DNA of 64,000 nucleotides. It comes from Roseovarius halotolerans. GTDB lineage: Bacteria; Pseudomonadota; Alphaproteobacteria; Rhodobacterales; Rhodobacteraceae. Below, in pieces: positions 15,013-24,189 of this stretch (positions are counted from its first letter, which is position 1; each line of letters begins with the position of its first letter). The notes beneath the pieces are model-generated. The model was not told the origin of the DNA. It searched no databases and saw only the letters and a list, made by a program, of their open reading frames with translations. The stretch covers positions 492,088 through 556,087 of the forward strand of contig NZ_FWFU01000004.1 in NCBI RefSeq assembly GCF_900172255.1, given 5' to 3'. The position numbers were made by a program, and so were the translations under genes.

Positions 15013-17061
15013 CTAGCGGCGGCCTTCGCGCAGCCAGCCGCCGACGACCAGCGCAGAGATCAGCAGCAGCACTGCCCAAGCCGGGAGGAGCGCGGTTTGC
15101 GTCACCGAGGCGGTCTCGAAAGCGCCGCGCGGGGTGAGGCCGATCCAGCCGCGCCCGGCGGCGGGGCGACCGGGGCGCACGTCGCGGATGCGGGGCATGC
15201 CGTCTTCGAGGGCGAGCGCGCCGCCGCCGCTCTGTTCGAGCATCGGGGCGAGGGGGGCGGCGCTGGCGATGGTCTGTTCAAATTCGACCGGCGCGGCGGG
15301 GCCGAGGCCGATCACCGCGCTCTGATCGCCATTCTCGAGCCGGTAGAGGCCGATCTCGGGGCCGCCGAACTGGGTCTCGAAGCGTCCGGGGCTGACCTCT
15401 TCGAGGGACCGCTCGAAGGTTTCGCCTGAGGGGCTGGTGATGGTCACGTCACCGATATCACCCGAAAGCGAGCGGCGGATGATACGCATCCGCTGGCCGG
15501 TGGCTTCGGCCCAGAGGGCTTCTTCCTCGAGTTCGGGTTCCTTCATCATCCAATGCGCGAGGCGGCGCAGCAATTCGAGCTGCGGTCCGCCGCCCTCGTA
15601 GCCGCGGTTCCAGAGCCAGGCGTGATCCGACGCCAGGAGCGCGATGCGGCCTTCGCCGACGCGATCGAGCACCAGCAGCGGGCGATCGTCCTTGCCCGTC
15701 ATCACCATGTCGCCGGCGGTCTGTTCGACCTCGATCTGGCGCATCCAGCGGCCCCATTCACCGTCGAATTCCTGTTCCAGCCCGGCGGTGACCGGATGGC
15801 GCTGCCCGAGTTCGCTGACCTTGGGGCGGTAACGTTCCTCGATCACGCGGGCGGTCGGGCGCGCGGGCACGATGGGTTCGATCGGTGTGCGATACAGGCT
15901 GTCGGCGCTGGCGAAATCAGGACCCGCCGCGATCAGCACCGCACCGCCCTTCTCGACGTAGTTGCGCACGTTCTCGAGATAGATCGAGGGCAGGATGCCG
16001 CGCCGCTTGTAGCGGTCGAAAATGATCAGGTCGAAATCGTCGATCTTTTCGAGGAACAGCTCGCGCGTGGGAAAGGCGATCAGCGAGAGTTCACGCACCG
16101 GCACTCCGTCCTGTTTCTCGGGGGGGCGCAGGATGGTGAAATGCACGAGGTCCACCGAGCTGTCCGATTTCAGCAGGTTGCGCCATGTGCGCCCGCCCGC
16201 ATGGGGTTCGCCCGAGACCAGCAGGACCGAGAGCCGGTCGCGCACGCCGTTGATCTGCACGAGCGCGGTATTGTTGCGGTCGGTCAGTTCGCCATCCACG
16301 TAGGGCGTCGTGAATTGCAGCACGTTGCGCCCGCCATGCGGCAGGCTGAGGGGCAGTTCGATCTCGCGCCCAAGCGGCACGTTGAAACGCTGGGGTTCGT
16401 CACCGTCGATCGAGATGTCGAGCGGCACGTCGCGGACGCCTTCGGGGGCGGCGCCCTCGTCGGTGATGGTGAGGGTCATGCTGACCTCTTCACCGAGGAT
16501 CGCGAAGGCGGGGGCGTTGTCGATGCGCAGGCGGCGATCCCAGTCATCGGAGCGCCCGGTATGCAGAAGGTGCAGCGGCGCGGGCATGTCGGGCGCGCGG
16601 TCCATGTCGTGGATGCGGCCATCCGAGAGCAGGATCGCCCCGGCGATGCGGCCGCGCGGTTCTTCGGCCAGGGCTTCGGACAGCGCGGTCATGGCCTCGG
16701 TCCCGGCATTGTCGGTGCCGTCGGGCACGGTGATGCGGCGCAGTTCGGTATTGTCGCGGGCCTCGATCCGGGCGGCCAGGGTTTCGGCGGCACTGGCGGT
16801 GGTTTCGCCGCGTTCGGCGAGGCGCTGACTGGCGCTTTCGTCTTCGAGCAGGAGCACGATGTCGGTCAGCGGCTTGCGGTCCTCCTGCTGGTAGACGGGG
16901 CCGGTGAGAGCCGCGAGGATCACCGCCCCCGCCAACGCCCTGAGCGGCCAGCCCGAGAGACCCCGGACGAGCGCAAGCGCGATGCCACAGGCCGTCACCA
17001 GCGCCAGAAGCGCGATCAGCCACCAGGGCAGGAGCGGGTCGAAGACGATGGTCGAGGTCAT
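15013..17061 (-). CDS. membrane protein with VWA-like and GATase-like domains (MoxR operon, gene 4)
   Basis: 682 residues. Two helices at the N-terminus (about 12-32 and 38-55) are followed by a von Willebrand A-like region with an intact metal site motif DESAS (74-78) and the core strand ILLSDG (142-147). A beta-rich region comes next. A class-I glutamine-amidotransferase-like fold lies at about 290-480 (VLLVSGEPHAGGRTW, LIIFDRY, GGAVLIAAGPDF, ALLASDHAW), with no evident catalytic Cys. A helix and basic tail close the protein (LLISALVVGGWLREGRR). The start lies 4 bp after the stop of the DUF4159 gene. Such proteins accompany MoxR ATPases in envelope or metallo-assembly complexes; the exact role is unknown. 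Confidence 0.75.
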   Translation of the reverse strand: MTSTIVFDPLLPWWLIALLALVTACGIALALVRGLSGWPLRALAGAVILAALTGPVYQQEDRKPLTDIVLLLEDESASQRLAERGETTASAAETLAARIEARDNTELRRITVPDGTDNAGTEAMTALSEALAEEPRGRIAGAILLSDGRIHDMDRAPDMPAPLHLLHTGRSDDWDRRLRIDNAPAFAILGEEVSMTLTITDEGAAPEGVRDVPLDISIDGDEPQRFNVPLGREIELPLSLPHGGRNVLQFTTPYVDGELTDRNNTALVQINGVRDRLSVLLVSGEPHAGGRTWRNLLKSDSSVDLVHFTILRPPEKQDGVPVRELSLIAFPTRELFLEKIDDFDLIIFDRYKRRGILPSIYLENVRNYVEKGGAVLIAAGPDFASADSLYRTPIEPIVPARPTARVIEERYRPKVSELGQRHPVTAGLEQEFDGEWGRWMRQIEVEQTAGDMVMTGKDDRPLLVLDRVGEGRIALLASDHAWLWNRGYEGGGPQLELLRRLAHWMMKEPELEEEALWAEATGQRMRIIRRSLSGDIGDVTITSPSGETFERSLEEVSPGRFETQFGGPEIGLYRLENGDQSAVIGLGPAAPVEFEQTIASAAPLAPMLEQSGGGALALEDGMPRIRDVRPGRPAAGRGWIGLTPRGAFETASVTQTALLPAWAVLLLISALVVGGWLREGRR

Positions 17062-17065
17062 GGCG

Positions 17066-19888
17066 TCATTGCCCCAGCCTGTCGAGAAGTGCGGGCACAT
17101 GCACCTGGTCGGATTTGTAATTGCCGGTCAGCACATGCATCACGAGGTTGACCCCGAAGCGATAGGCCAGTTCACGTTGGCGTTCACCGGCATAGCCGCG
17201 GCCCACCGGCAGCATCGGGTTGCCGCGCGAATCCACGGCCCAGGCAGAGGCCCAGTCATTGCCGCCGATCACCACCGGGGTGACGTTGTCGTTGAGGTTG
17301 CGAAACGGCATGCCGTCGATCTTTTCGGCATCGGGCGGTGCGGCTTCGACCCAGACGGGGCGGCCCGAATGGCGGCCCGGAAAATCCTGCAACAGGTAGA
17401 AGGCGCGGGTCAGGACGTGATCGTCGGGGACCGGTTCGAGCGGCGGGATGTCGAGGGGCTCGGCGAGGCGTTGGAGCATCTGCCCGTTGGGTGATGACGC
17501 ACCGAAGCCCGCGACATTGGCGTCGCGCGTATCAAAGAGGATCATGCCACCGCTGCGAAGGTAGGTGTTGAGCCTTGCATAGGCCTCTTGCGAGGGAAGC
17601 GGCTGTTCGGGGGTGACGGGCCAGTAGAGCAGCGGGTAGATGGCCAGGTCATCGGTTTCGAGATCGACACCGATGGGCGATGCGGGTTCGACCGAGGTGC
17701 GGAAGAACAGCGTTTCCGAGAGCCCTTCGAGCCCGGCGCGGGCGGTATCGTCAAGCGTGGCATCGCCGGTCAGCACATGCGCCAGCACCACTTCGGAGGC
17801 TGCGCGCAACTCCTTGTCGCTGGCGGGTGGCGTGGCCTGGGCGCTGGCGCCGTCGGGCAGGAAAACCGACGCCATGAGGATCGCGAGACCAAGGCTGGCG
17901 GCGCTGCGGGTGGCGGGGGCGGGTATCAGCCGCCCCGACAGGGCCAGCGACGCGATGATGTCGGCAAGCAGCAGGAGCGCGGCAAGCCCCAGAAGCCAGC
18001 CACCCAGCGGCGTTTCGGGCGCGCGCGCCAGCCCTTCGACGGGGATGCTCGCGGGCCATGTGCTGGGCGCAAGCGTATCCTCGGCCTGCATCACGTTGCG
18101 CGCCAGCCGCCGGTCCGGCCCCTCGTAGAGGCCGGGGGGCAGATCGGGGCCGAGCGCGTCGGAAATCAGGCGTTCGCCCGCGATCCCCGGCAGGGTGCCC
18201 GCATCCTCAAGCTGGCCGAAGCCGTCAAGCACCTGCACCGGCTGCCAGGTGGTGCCCTCCATTTCCGCAAGGTCGGGCAGCGCCACGGCCGACGAAACCG
18301 CGAGCCGTTCGAGCATCTGCACGAAGAGGCCCGAGAGCGGCAGCGAGGACCATTCGGCATTGGCGGTGACGTGGAACAGCACCACCTGCCCCGCGCCGAC
18401 CCGTTTGCGGGTGACAAGCGGGGTGCCGTCGGAGAGCTGCGCGATCACCCGCTCGGCCAGCACCGGATCGGGCTGCGCCATGACCTGCGCCGATACGGTC
18501 ACGTCCTGGGGCACGTCCAGCGCCGCGAACGGGCTGTCTTCGGGGAAGGGCGCGAGGGTCTTGGGTTCGCCCCAGCTCATCGCGCCGCCGACGCTGCGGC
18601 CACCGGCGCGAAGGCGCACCGGCATCAGGGGGTTTTCGCTGTCGCGCGACACGTCCGAGGCGGCAAGGCGCGGGCCTGCAAAGCGCAGCAGCAAGCCGCC
18701 CTGATCCATCCAGTCGAGCAGGGCCTCTTCCTCGCCGGGGGCGAGGGTTGCGACATCGGCAAGGACGATCACGTCGGGATTGGCGGGCAGGATCTCGAGC
18801 AGCGCGCCGTCCAGGATTTCCGCCGAGGGCTGAAGCGCCTGTTCGAGGTAATGCAGCGGCGAGAGGAGTTCGAGCCCCTCGCGGTCCTCGCGCCCGGCGA
18901 TCAGCGCCACTTCGCGGCGCTTGAGGCTGTCATCGGTCAGCGTGACGGCCCCGGCGGTGCCCTGCCCTGCGACCTGGAACCGGGTGATGCGGGCGCGCAG
19001 TTCGGCGGGAAGGGAAAGCGCGCCATCGGCGGTGGTGGCGTCATCCTCGAAGCGCATCGGCAGGGTGGCCAGCAGGCGCGCGTTGCCCTGGGGGTCGCGG
19101 CCGTGGGCCTCGATGGTGATGTCGCGCGCAGTGCCGGCGCGGGCACGCAGGGCGGTCAGCTGCACGGTGCCGTCCTCGATCACGACGGGGGTCAGCGCGA
19201 TCACCGGCGCGGGGCTTTCATGCACGGTGACGGTGCCCTGGCGTTCAAGTGCGGCAAGCAGAGCGTCGCGGCCGGGGCGCGAGAGGCCGTCGGAGAACCA
19301 GCGGGTTTCAAGCGTGCCTGCGCCAAGCGCATCGCCCAGCCCGCCATCGAGCGCTGTGTCGAGGGCGGCGAGGGCCGCGTCATTCATGGCGGGGGTCGGC
19401 GAGAAGGGCGCGGGCTCAAGACCGGTGAGGCGGCTGCGCCAGTCCTCGGCGGCGCGAAGGACGGGCGGTTCGGGCTGCGAGAGGCGCAGGAACGCCACGG
19501 GACGCGAGGCGCGCCCGGCCTCGGCCAGAAGGGAATCGAGCAGGCCGATCTGCGCAGACCAGTCGCGCGCACTGGCCCAGCTGGCGTCCTGCACGATCAG
19601 CATGGGACCGCGCGGGGCGTCGGCGCCACCGGCACGCGGGTTGAGCACCGGACCGGCCAGCCCGACGATCACCGCCGCCACCGCAAGCATCCGCAGCAGC
19701 AACAGCCACCACGGCGTGCGGTCGGTCACGCAGTCGTCGTCGCGCAACCCCAGAAGCAGCGCCACACCGGGAAACCGCCGCCGGATCGGCGCGGGCGGCA
19801 CGGCGCGCAGCAGGATCCACAGCACGGGCAGCGCCGCGAGCGCCAGCAAGAGCCAAGGCGCGGTAAAGCCGATTGCGCCGGGGATCAT
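17066..19888 (-). CDS. DUF4159 protein with BatA-like N-terminal domain (MoxR operon, gene 3)
   Basis: 940 residues. The N-terminal membrane module (helices about 10-30 and 60-82) matches the BatA/Aerotolerance family. It is followed by a VWA-like segment (MLIVQDASWAS), a large periplasmic beta-rich region, a helix near 640-660, and a C-terminal DUF4159 domain (about 720-930) with LYWPVTPEQP, RSGGMILFDTRD and FYLLQDFPGR. Its ATG overlaps the DUF58 stop by 4 bp. With MoxR and DUF58 it probably builds a membrane-attached complex under AAA+ control; this follows from operon type, not from direct evidence. Confidence 0.82.
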   Translation of the reverse strand: MIPGAIGFTAPWLLLALAALPVLWILLRAVPPAPIRRRFPGVALLLGLRDDDCVTDRTPWWLLLLRMLAVAAVIVGLAGPVLNPRAGGADAPRGPMLIVQDASWASARDWSAQIGLLDSLLAEAGRASRPVAFLRLSQPEPPVLRAAEDWRSRLTGLEPAPFSPTPAMNDAALAALDTALDGGLGDALGAGTLETRWFSDGLSRPGRDALLAALERQGTVTVHESPAPVIALTPVVIEDGTVQLTALRARAGTARDITIEAHGRDPQGNARLLATLPMRFEDDATTADGALSLPAELRARITRFQVAGQGTAGAVTLTDDSLKRREVALIAGREDREGLELLSPLHYLEQALQPSAEILDGALLEILPANPDVIVLADVATLAPGEEEALLDWMDQGGLLLRFAGPRLAASDVSRDSENPLMPVRLRAGGRSVGGAMSWGEPKTLAPFPEDSPFAALDVPQDVTVSAQVMAQPDPVLAERVIAQLSDGTPLVTRKRVGAGQVVLFHVTANAEWSSLPLSGLFVQMLERLAVSSAVALPDLAEMEGTTWQPVQVLDGFGQLEDAGTLPGIAGERLISDALGPDLPPGLYEGPDRRLARNVMQAEDTLAPSTWPASIPVEGLARAPETPLGGWLLGLAALLLLADIIASLALSGRLIPAPATRSAASLGLAILMASVFLPDGASAQATPPASDKELRAASEVVLAHVLTGDATLDDTARAGLEGLSETLFFRTSVEPASPIGVDLETDDLAIYPLLYWPVTPEQPLPSQEAYARLNTYLRSGGMILFDTRDANVAGFGASSPNGQMLQRLAEPLDIPPLEPVPDDHVLTRAFYLLQDFPGRHSGRPVWVEAAPPDAEKIDGMPFRNLNDNVTPVVIGGNDWASAWAVDSRGNPMLPVGRGYAGERQRELAYRFGVNLVMHVLTGNYKSDQVHVPALLDRLGQ

Positions 19889-20763
19889 CGCCTGCCCCCG
19901 CCGTCAAACGCGCCATAGAGCCAGAGCAGCGCCGATTGCGCACTGTCGGATGTGTGGTGCAGCCCGTATTGCCAGCCGGTCACGGCGCATAGCGATTGCA
20001 GCTCGGATTTGCGGGTGGCGAGGCGTTCGAGATAGCGGTCGCGCAGCTCGGAGGCCTTGAGCGTTTCATGTGCCATCGAGCCGCCCATGCTCTCGAAAAT
20101 GGTGCGGCCGCGATAGGGAAAGGATTCCTCGGCCGGGTCCAGGACATGCAGCATCGCGCCCTGCACGCCACGGTCGGCGGCGCGGGTCAGGGCCTTTTGC
20201 ACGCCGTCGAGCGGGCCAAGAAAATCCGACACGAACAGCGCGCGGCCATGCGCGAGAAGCCCGCGCAGATCGGGCGTGCCGTAATCGGCATCGCTGTCCT
20301 GTGTCAGCGCCTCGGCGAGGCGGGCGATCTGCGCCTGCCCGCGCCGGGGCGGCAGGGCATGGCCGGTGAGGCCGACACGTTCGCCCGCGCGATCAAGCAG
20401 GATCGCGACCGCCAGCGACAAGAGCCGTGCGCGGTCCGATTTGCGCGGCAGGTTGTCATCGGAGGTAAAGCGCATCGAGGCCGCGTCATCGACCCATATC
20501 ATCACGCTCTGGGCGATCTGCCATTCGCGCTGGCGCACGAATTCGGCGTCCGATTTGCCCGAGCGCCGCCAGTCGATATCGCGCCGCGCGTCGCCATGCA
20601 TCACCGGGCGGTATTGCCAGAAGTCATCGCCCATCCCCGAGCGCCTACGGCCATGTTCGCCCAGAAGGACGGTCCCCGCCAGTTGCTCGGCCCGCGCCAG
20701 AAGAGGCGGCAGCGGGGCGGCTTCGGCCTCGGACCGGGCGCGAAGACGGGCGGCTTGGGTCAC
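19885..20763 (-). CDS. DUF58 domain protein (MoxR operon, gene 2)
   Basis: 292 residues with the DUF58 core: YRPVMHGDARRDIDWRRSGKSD (about 52-73) is the family signature, followed by a VWA-like strand. The metal site reads DDAASM where most DUF58 proteins have DTSASM, so the first Ser of DxSxS is replaced by Ala. No transmembrane helix is obvious. It overlaps both neighbours by 4 bp (ATGA) and is predicted to be a cytoplasmic partner of the MoxR ATPase upstream. Confidence 0.85.
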   Translation of the reverse strand: MTQAARLRARSEAEAAPLPPLLARAEQLAGTVLLGEHGRRRSGMGDDFWQYRPVMHGDARRDIDWRRSGKSDAEFVRQREWQIAQSVMIWVDDAASMRFTSDDNLPRKSDRARLLSLAVAILLDRAGERVGLTGHALPPRRGQAQIARLAEALTQDSDADYGTPDLRGLLAHGRALFVSDFLGPLDGVQKALTRAADRGVQGAMLHVLDPAEESFPYRGRTIFESMGGSMAHETLKASELRDRYLERLATRKSELQSLCAVTGWQYGLHHTSDSAQSALLWLYGAFDGGGRR

Positions 20764-21767
20764 GCGGCGGCCTCAGCGCGGGTGATCTGCGAGACGGTCT
20801 CGGCGATCAGACCCTCGAGGCTTTCGCCGCGCGCCCGCGCCGCGAAATTGAGCGCCATGCGATGAACGAGCACCGGCTGCGCCATCGCCGCCACATCGCC
20901 GATATCGGGCGCAAGGCGGCCCTGCAGCATGGCGCGCGCGCGCACCGTCAGCATCAGCGCCTGTGCGGCGCGCGGGCCCGGCCCCCAGGCAACGTCCTTT
21001 TGCACCGCTTCGGAGGCGGAGGAATCTTCGGGCCGGAAGGCGCGCACCAGATCGAGGATGGTTTCGACCACCGAATCCCCCACCGGCATCCGGCGCAGCA
21101 GGGTTTGCGCGGCGATCAGTTCCTCGGCGGTGAAGACCTGGAAGGATTCGGTTTCCTCGGCCCCGGTGGTGGCCAGCAGGATGCCGCGCTCGGTGTCGCG
21201 GTCGGGATAGGGGACGTCGATCTGCACCAGGAAGCGGTCAAGCTGCGCCTCGGGAAGCGGGTATGTGCCCTCCTGTTCGATCGGGTTCTGGGTGGCAAGC
21301 ACATGGAAGGGCGGCGTGAGCGGGCGGTTTTCACCCGCGACGGTGACCTGGCGTTCCTGCATCGCCTGCAGCAGCGCCGACTGGGTGCGCGGGCTGGCGC
21401 GGTTGATCTCGTCCGCCATCAGGAGCTGACAGAAGACCGGGCCGGGAATGAACTTGAAGGCGCGCCCGCCATCTGCGCCGGTTTCCAGCACTTCGGACCC
21501 CAGAATGTCGGCAGGCATCAAATCTGGCGTGAACTGGACGCGGTTGGCGTCGAGGCCCATCACGGTGCTGAGGGTCTCGACGAGGCGGGTCTTGCCAAGG
21601 CCGGGAAGCCCGATCAGCAGGCCATGCCCGCCGCACAGGAGCGCCGAAAGCGACAGGTCCACCACCCGTTCCTGGCCGATGAAGCGCCGGGTGATCGAGC
21701 TGCGGGCCTGGGCCAGCTTGTCTTCGAGGGCCTCGATCCCGGCCAGCAGATCGGCGTCATCGGTCAT
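20760..21767 (-). CDS. MoxR-family AAA+ ATPase (MoxR operon, gene 1)
   Basis: 335 residues. Walker A is GLPGLGKT (53-60) and Walker B is LLMADEINRA (about 117-126). The pore/sensor region TQNPIEQEGTYPLPEAQLDRF is typical of MoxR ATPases. These act as chaperones that remodel VWA-domain partners, which here are encoded by the next three genes. The start follows AGGAG 7 nt upstream. The gene is divergent from the DUF1285 gene, with only 33 bp between the starts, so the two promoters must overlap. Confidence 0.92.
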   Translation of the reverse strand: MTDDADLLAGIEALEDKLAQARSSITRRFIGQERVVDLSLSALLCGGHGLLIGLPGLGKTRLVETLSTVMGLDANRVQFTPDLMPADILGSEVLETGADGGRAFKFIPGPVFCQLLMADEINRASPRTQSALLQAMQERQVTVAGENRPLTPPFHVLATQNPIEQEGTYPLPEAQLDRFLVQIDVPYPDRDTERGILLATTGAEETESFQVFTAEELIAAQTLLRRMPVGDSVVETILDLVRAFRPEDSSASEAVQKDVAWGPGPRAAQALMLTVRARAMLQGRLAPDIGDVAAMAQPVLVHRMALNFAARARGESLEGLIAETVSQITRAEAAA

Positions 21768-21800
21768 GGCAAAACTCCTGTCGAGATTATATCCTTGTGT

Positions 21801-22418
21801 ATGAGTGTATCGCGCGAGACCGAAATGGCAAAAGCAATGAGCAAGGACATGATCACGAGCCCGTCAGCGGAAAGCCTGGCCGAGGCGGTGCGGGCGGCCC
21901 AAGGCAAGGGATTGCCCCCTGTCCACAAGTGGAACCCGGAGTTTTGCGGCGATCTGGACATGCGGATCGCGGCGGACGGGACATGGTTCTACCAAGGCAC
22001 GCCGATCAACCGGTTCGCGCTGGCGCGGCTGTTTTCCACCATCCTGCGGCGCGAGGGCGACAGCTATTTCCTGGTGACCCCGGTCGAAAAGGTGGGAATC
22101 ACCGTCGATGACGCGCCTTTCGTGGCGGTGGATGTCGAGGCCGAGGGAAGCGGCGCGGCGCAGGAACTGATATTCGAGACGAATATGGGCGAGCGGGTGG
22201 TCGCCGGCCCCGACAACCCTATCCGCGTCGAGCGCGACGAGGAAACCGGAGAGCCGCGCCCCTATGTGATGGTGCGCGACGGGCTGGAGGCGCTGATCGA
22301 CCGCAAGAGCTTTTACCGGCTGGCCGGCATCGGCACAGAGCATGATGGCTGGTTCGGGCTCTGGTCAGGAGGTGCCTTCTTTGGCATCATCCCGCAGGCG
22401 GATCTTTCCGAGGGCTGA
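21801..22418 (+). CDS. DUF1285 family protein
   Basis: About 205 residues. The recognisable domain begins near KGLPPVHKWNPEFCGDLDMRIA and contains RDGTWFYQGTPI-type and YFLVTPVEKVGITVDDAPF motifs, matching DUF1285, a soluble family of unknown function. The start is uncertain: ATGs at 21801, 21825 and 21837 are all in frame and none has a clear ribosome site. A TATAT-like element at about 21787-21791 would fit a leaderless message from 21801, which is speculation. Homologues usually start close to the position of the later ATGs. Confidence 0.75.
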   Translation: MSVSRETEMAKAMSKDMITSPSAESLAEAVRAAQGKGLPPVHKWNPEFCGDLDMRIAADGTWFYQGTPINRFALARLFSTILRREGDSYFLVTPVEKVGITVDDAPFVAVDVEAEGSGAAQELIFETNMGERVVAGPDNPIRVERDEETGEPRPYVMVRDGLEALIDRKSFYRLAGIGTEHDGWFGLWSGGAFFGIIPQADLSEG

Positions 22419-22448
22419 CCGGCACGCGCCTATGTGCCATGATACGCC

Positions 22449-23198
22449 ATGCCGAGGTTTGCCGCCAATATCACCATGCTGTTTCAGGAGCTGCCCCTTC
22501 ATGCGCGCCCGATGGCCGCGCGAAAGGCCGGGTTCCAGGCGGTCGAGCTGCTGTTTCCCTATGACGAGCCGGTGCATCGCATCCGCGACGGGCTGGTGCA
22601 TGCGGGCCTGCCGCTGGTGCTGATCAACACGCCGCTGAGCCGGGACAAGGCGGGGCGGCGTGGCCTTGCGGCGGTGCCGGGAGCGGAGGAAGATTTCGCC
22701 GAGGCGTTCCGCCGCGCGCTGCGCGTTGCCAAGGTGCTGGGAGCGGGGCATATCCACATCATGGCCGGGCTGGCCGAAGGGCCGGAAGCGCGAGACAGGT
22801 TCATCCGCAACCTGGCCTGGGCCGCCGCCACCGCGCCGGACCAGTCGCTGACGATCGAGCCGATCAACCCGCATGACATGCCGGGGTATTTCCTTAATGA
22901 TTTCGATCTGGCCGCCGAGGTTCTGGACACCGTGGGCGCGCCCAACCTGGCGCTGCAATTCGATGCCTATCACGCCCGGCGCATCACCGGCGACGTTGCC
23001 GGCGCATGGGACAGGCATGGCCATCGCGCGGCGCATGTGCAGGTGGCGGGCTATCCGGGGCGGCACGAACCGGCGGGCGGCGAGATCGACTATCCCGCCT
23101 TTTTCGCGCGGCTGGAGGCGGATGGCTATGCCGGGTTCGTCAGCGGTGAATACACACCGGCGGGGCGCACCGAAGAGGGGCTTGGCTGGCTTGCGTGA
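22449..23198 (+). CDS. hydroxypyruvate isomerase family protein
   Basis: 249 residues, a single xylose-isomerase-like TIM barrel. Family motifs: FAANITMLFQELP at the start, LINTP, GAGHIHIMAG (about 98-107), the metal ligands in TIEPINPHDMPGYF (about 138) and LQFDAYH (about 175), and SGEYTPAG at the end. Hyi interconverts hydroxypyruvate and tartronate semialdehyde, which fits an organism handling glyoxylate, although glcDEF is 8 kb away and not in the same operon. A related sugar isomerase cannot be excluded. No strong ribosome site precedes it. Confidence 0.82.
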   Translation: MPRFAANITMLFQELPLHARPMAARKAGFQAVELLFPYDEPVHRIRDGLVHAGLPLVLINTPLSRDKAGRRGLAAVPGAEEDFAEAFRRALRVAKVLGAGHIHIMAGLAEGPEARDRFIRNLAWAAATAPDQSLTIEPINPHDMPGYFLNDFDLAAEVLDTVGAPNLALQFDAYHARRITGDVAGAWDRHGHRAAHVQVAGYPGRHEPAGGEIDYPAFFARLEADGYAGFVSGEYTPAGRTEEGLGWLA

Positions 23199-23201
23199 CG
23201 C

Positions 23202-24116
23202 TTACGAGCCGATCAGGTTGGGCGTGGCGCAGGCGGTTCCGGCGGGTTCCATTTCAAGCGTCGCGTGGTGAATGCCGAACCGCGTGGCAAGCATGTCCTT
23301 GATGCGTGCGCGCAGGGCGACACCGTCGATCCCGTCCTCCATCGCCACATGAGCCTGGAAGGCGGTTTCGTGTTCCTGCATCCGCCACAGATGCACCGCG
23401 TGCACATCGCGCACGCCCTCGATCTCGTCGAGGGCCGCGACCAGATCGCCCAGCGCGGGGTCGTCGGGGCTTCCCAGCATCAGCACATGGATCGTGGGGC
23501 GGATGCCCTCGCTGGCGTGCCAGAGGATGTAGCCCGCGATCAGGAAGGTCACCAGGGGGTCGATCAGGCGCCAGTCATACAGCAGGATCAGCGTACCCGC
23601 GACGATCACCGCGACCGAGCCCATCGCATCGGCAACGTTGTGCAGGAAGGCAGCGCGGATGTTCATGCTGTCCTTTGACATGCCGTAGATCAGCCATGCC
23701 GTCAGGCTGTCGATCACCAGCGCGACGGCGGCCACGACCACCACGATCCAGCCATCCACCCCCACCGGGTTCAGCACCCGCTGAACCCCTTCGGCCACGA
23801 GGTAGAGCGCGATGACGATCAGCGTGGTGTAATTGATCAGCGCGGCGACCACCTCGGCGCGGCGATACCCGAAAGTCATCTGCGCATCCGCCGGTCTGCG
23901 ACCGATGCGGCGCGCGGCGAAGGCGATCACCAGCGACAGCGCGTCGCTGAGGTTGTGCACGGCGTCCGCGATCAGGGCGAGGCTGCCCGAGATCACGCCC
24001 GCCACCATCTGCACCAGCGTCAGCGCGATATTGACCCCGACCGCCCAGGCGACGCGGCGGTCGCCGCCAAGATCGGCGGCGTGATTGTGATGATGGTGGT
24101 GATGATCGTGCGGCAT
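23202..24116 (-). CDS. cation diffusion facilitator (Zn2+/Co2+/Cd2+ efflux)
   Basis: 304 residues. The histidine-rich start (HDHHHHHHNH, 3-12) can bind metal. Six membrane helices follow, with the transport-site motifs ADAVHNLSDA (helix II) and HNVADAMGS (helix V). A C-terminal cytoplasmic domain comes after them (VHAVHLWRMQEHE). This is the CzcD/ZitB type that exports divalent metal in exchange for protons. The start at 24116 is chosen from AAAGGG 8 nt upstream; the frame opens a little earlier. It is divergent from a MerR regulator, with a MerR-type promoter directed at this gene. Confidence 0.92.
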   Translation of the reverse strand: MPHDHHHHHHNHAADLGGDRRVAWAVGVNIALTLVQMVAGVISGSLALIADAVHNLSDALSLVIAFAARRIGRRPADAQMTFGYRRAEVVAALINYTTLIVIALYLVAEGVQRVLNPVGVDGWIVVVVAAVALVIDSLTAWLIYGMSKDSMNIRAAFLHNVADAMGSVAVIVAGTLILLYDWRLIDPLVTFLIAGYILWHASEGIRPTIHVLMLGSPDDPALGDLVAALDEIEGVRDVHAVHLWRMQEHETAFQAHVAMEDGIDGVALRARIKDMLATRFGIHHATLEMEPAGTACATPNLIGS

Positions 24117-24146
24117 GGCGATGGCCCTTTGAACTGTGACCAAAGC

Positions 24147-24177
24147 AATCTAATCTCTCTAGTGACTAGAGGTTCAA
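24147..24177 (-). promoter_or_regulatory. MerR-type metal-responsive promoter of the CDF gene
   Basis: On the minus strand: -35 TTGAAC (24172-24177), a 19-bp spacer and -10 TAGATT (24147-24152). Inside the overlong spacer lies the perfect dyad CTCTAGT-C-ACTAGAG (24157-24171). A 19-20 bp spacer with a central dyad is the diagnostic layout of MerR-family activated promoters. The regulator gene lies on the other side. Confidence 0.8.
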
Positions 24178-24189
24178 GAGGGAAATGCG

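Noticed and set aside
17588..19918. 776-codon open frame antisense to the DUF4159 gene
   Set aside because: Same GC-driven effect. Composition is Gly/Arg/His/Gln-rich, without motifs, ribosome site or homology I can recognise.
20862..21800. Upstream extension of the DUF1285 frame
   Set aside because: It is antisense to moxR. The DUF1285 domain begins well after 21801.
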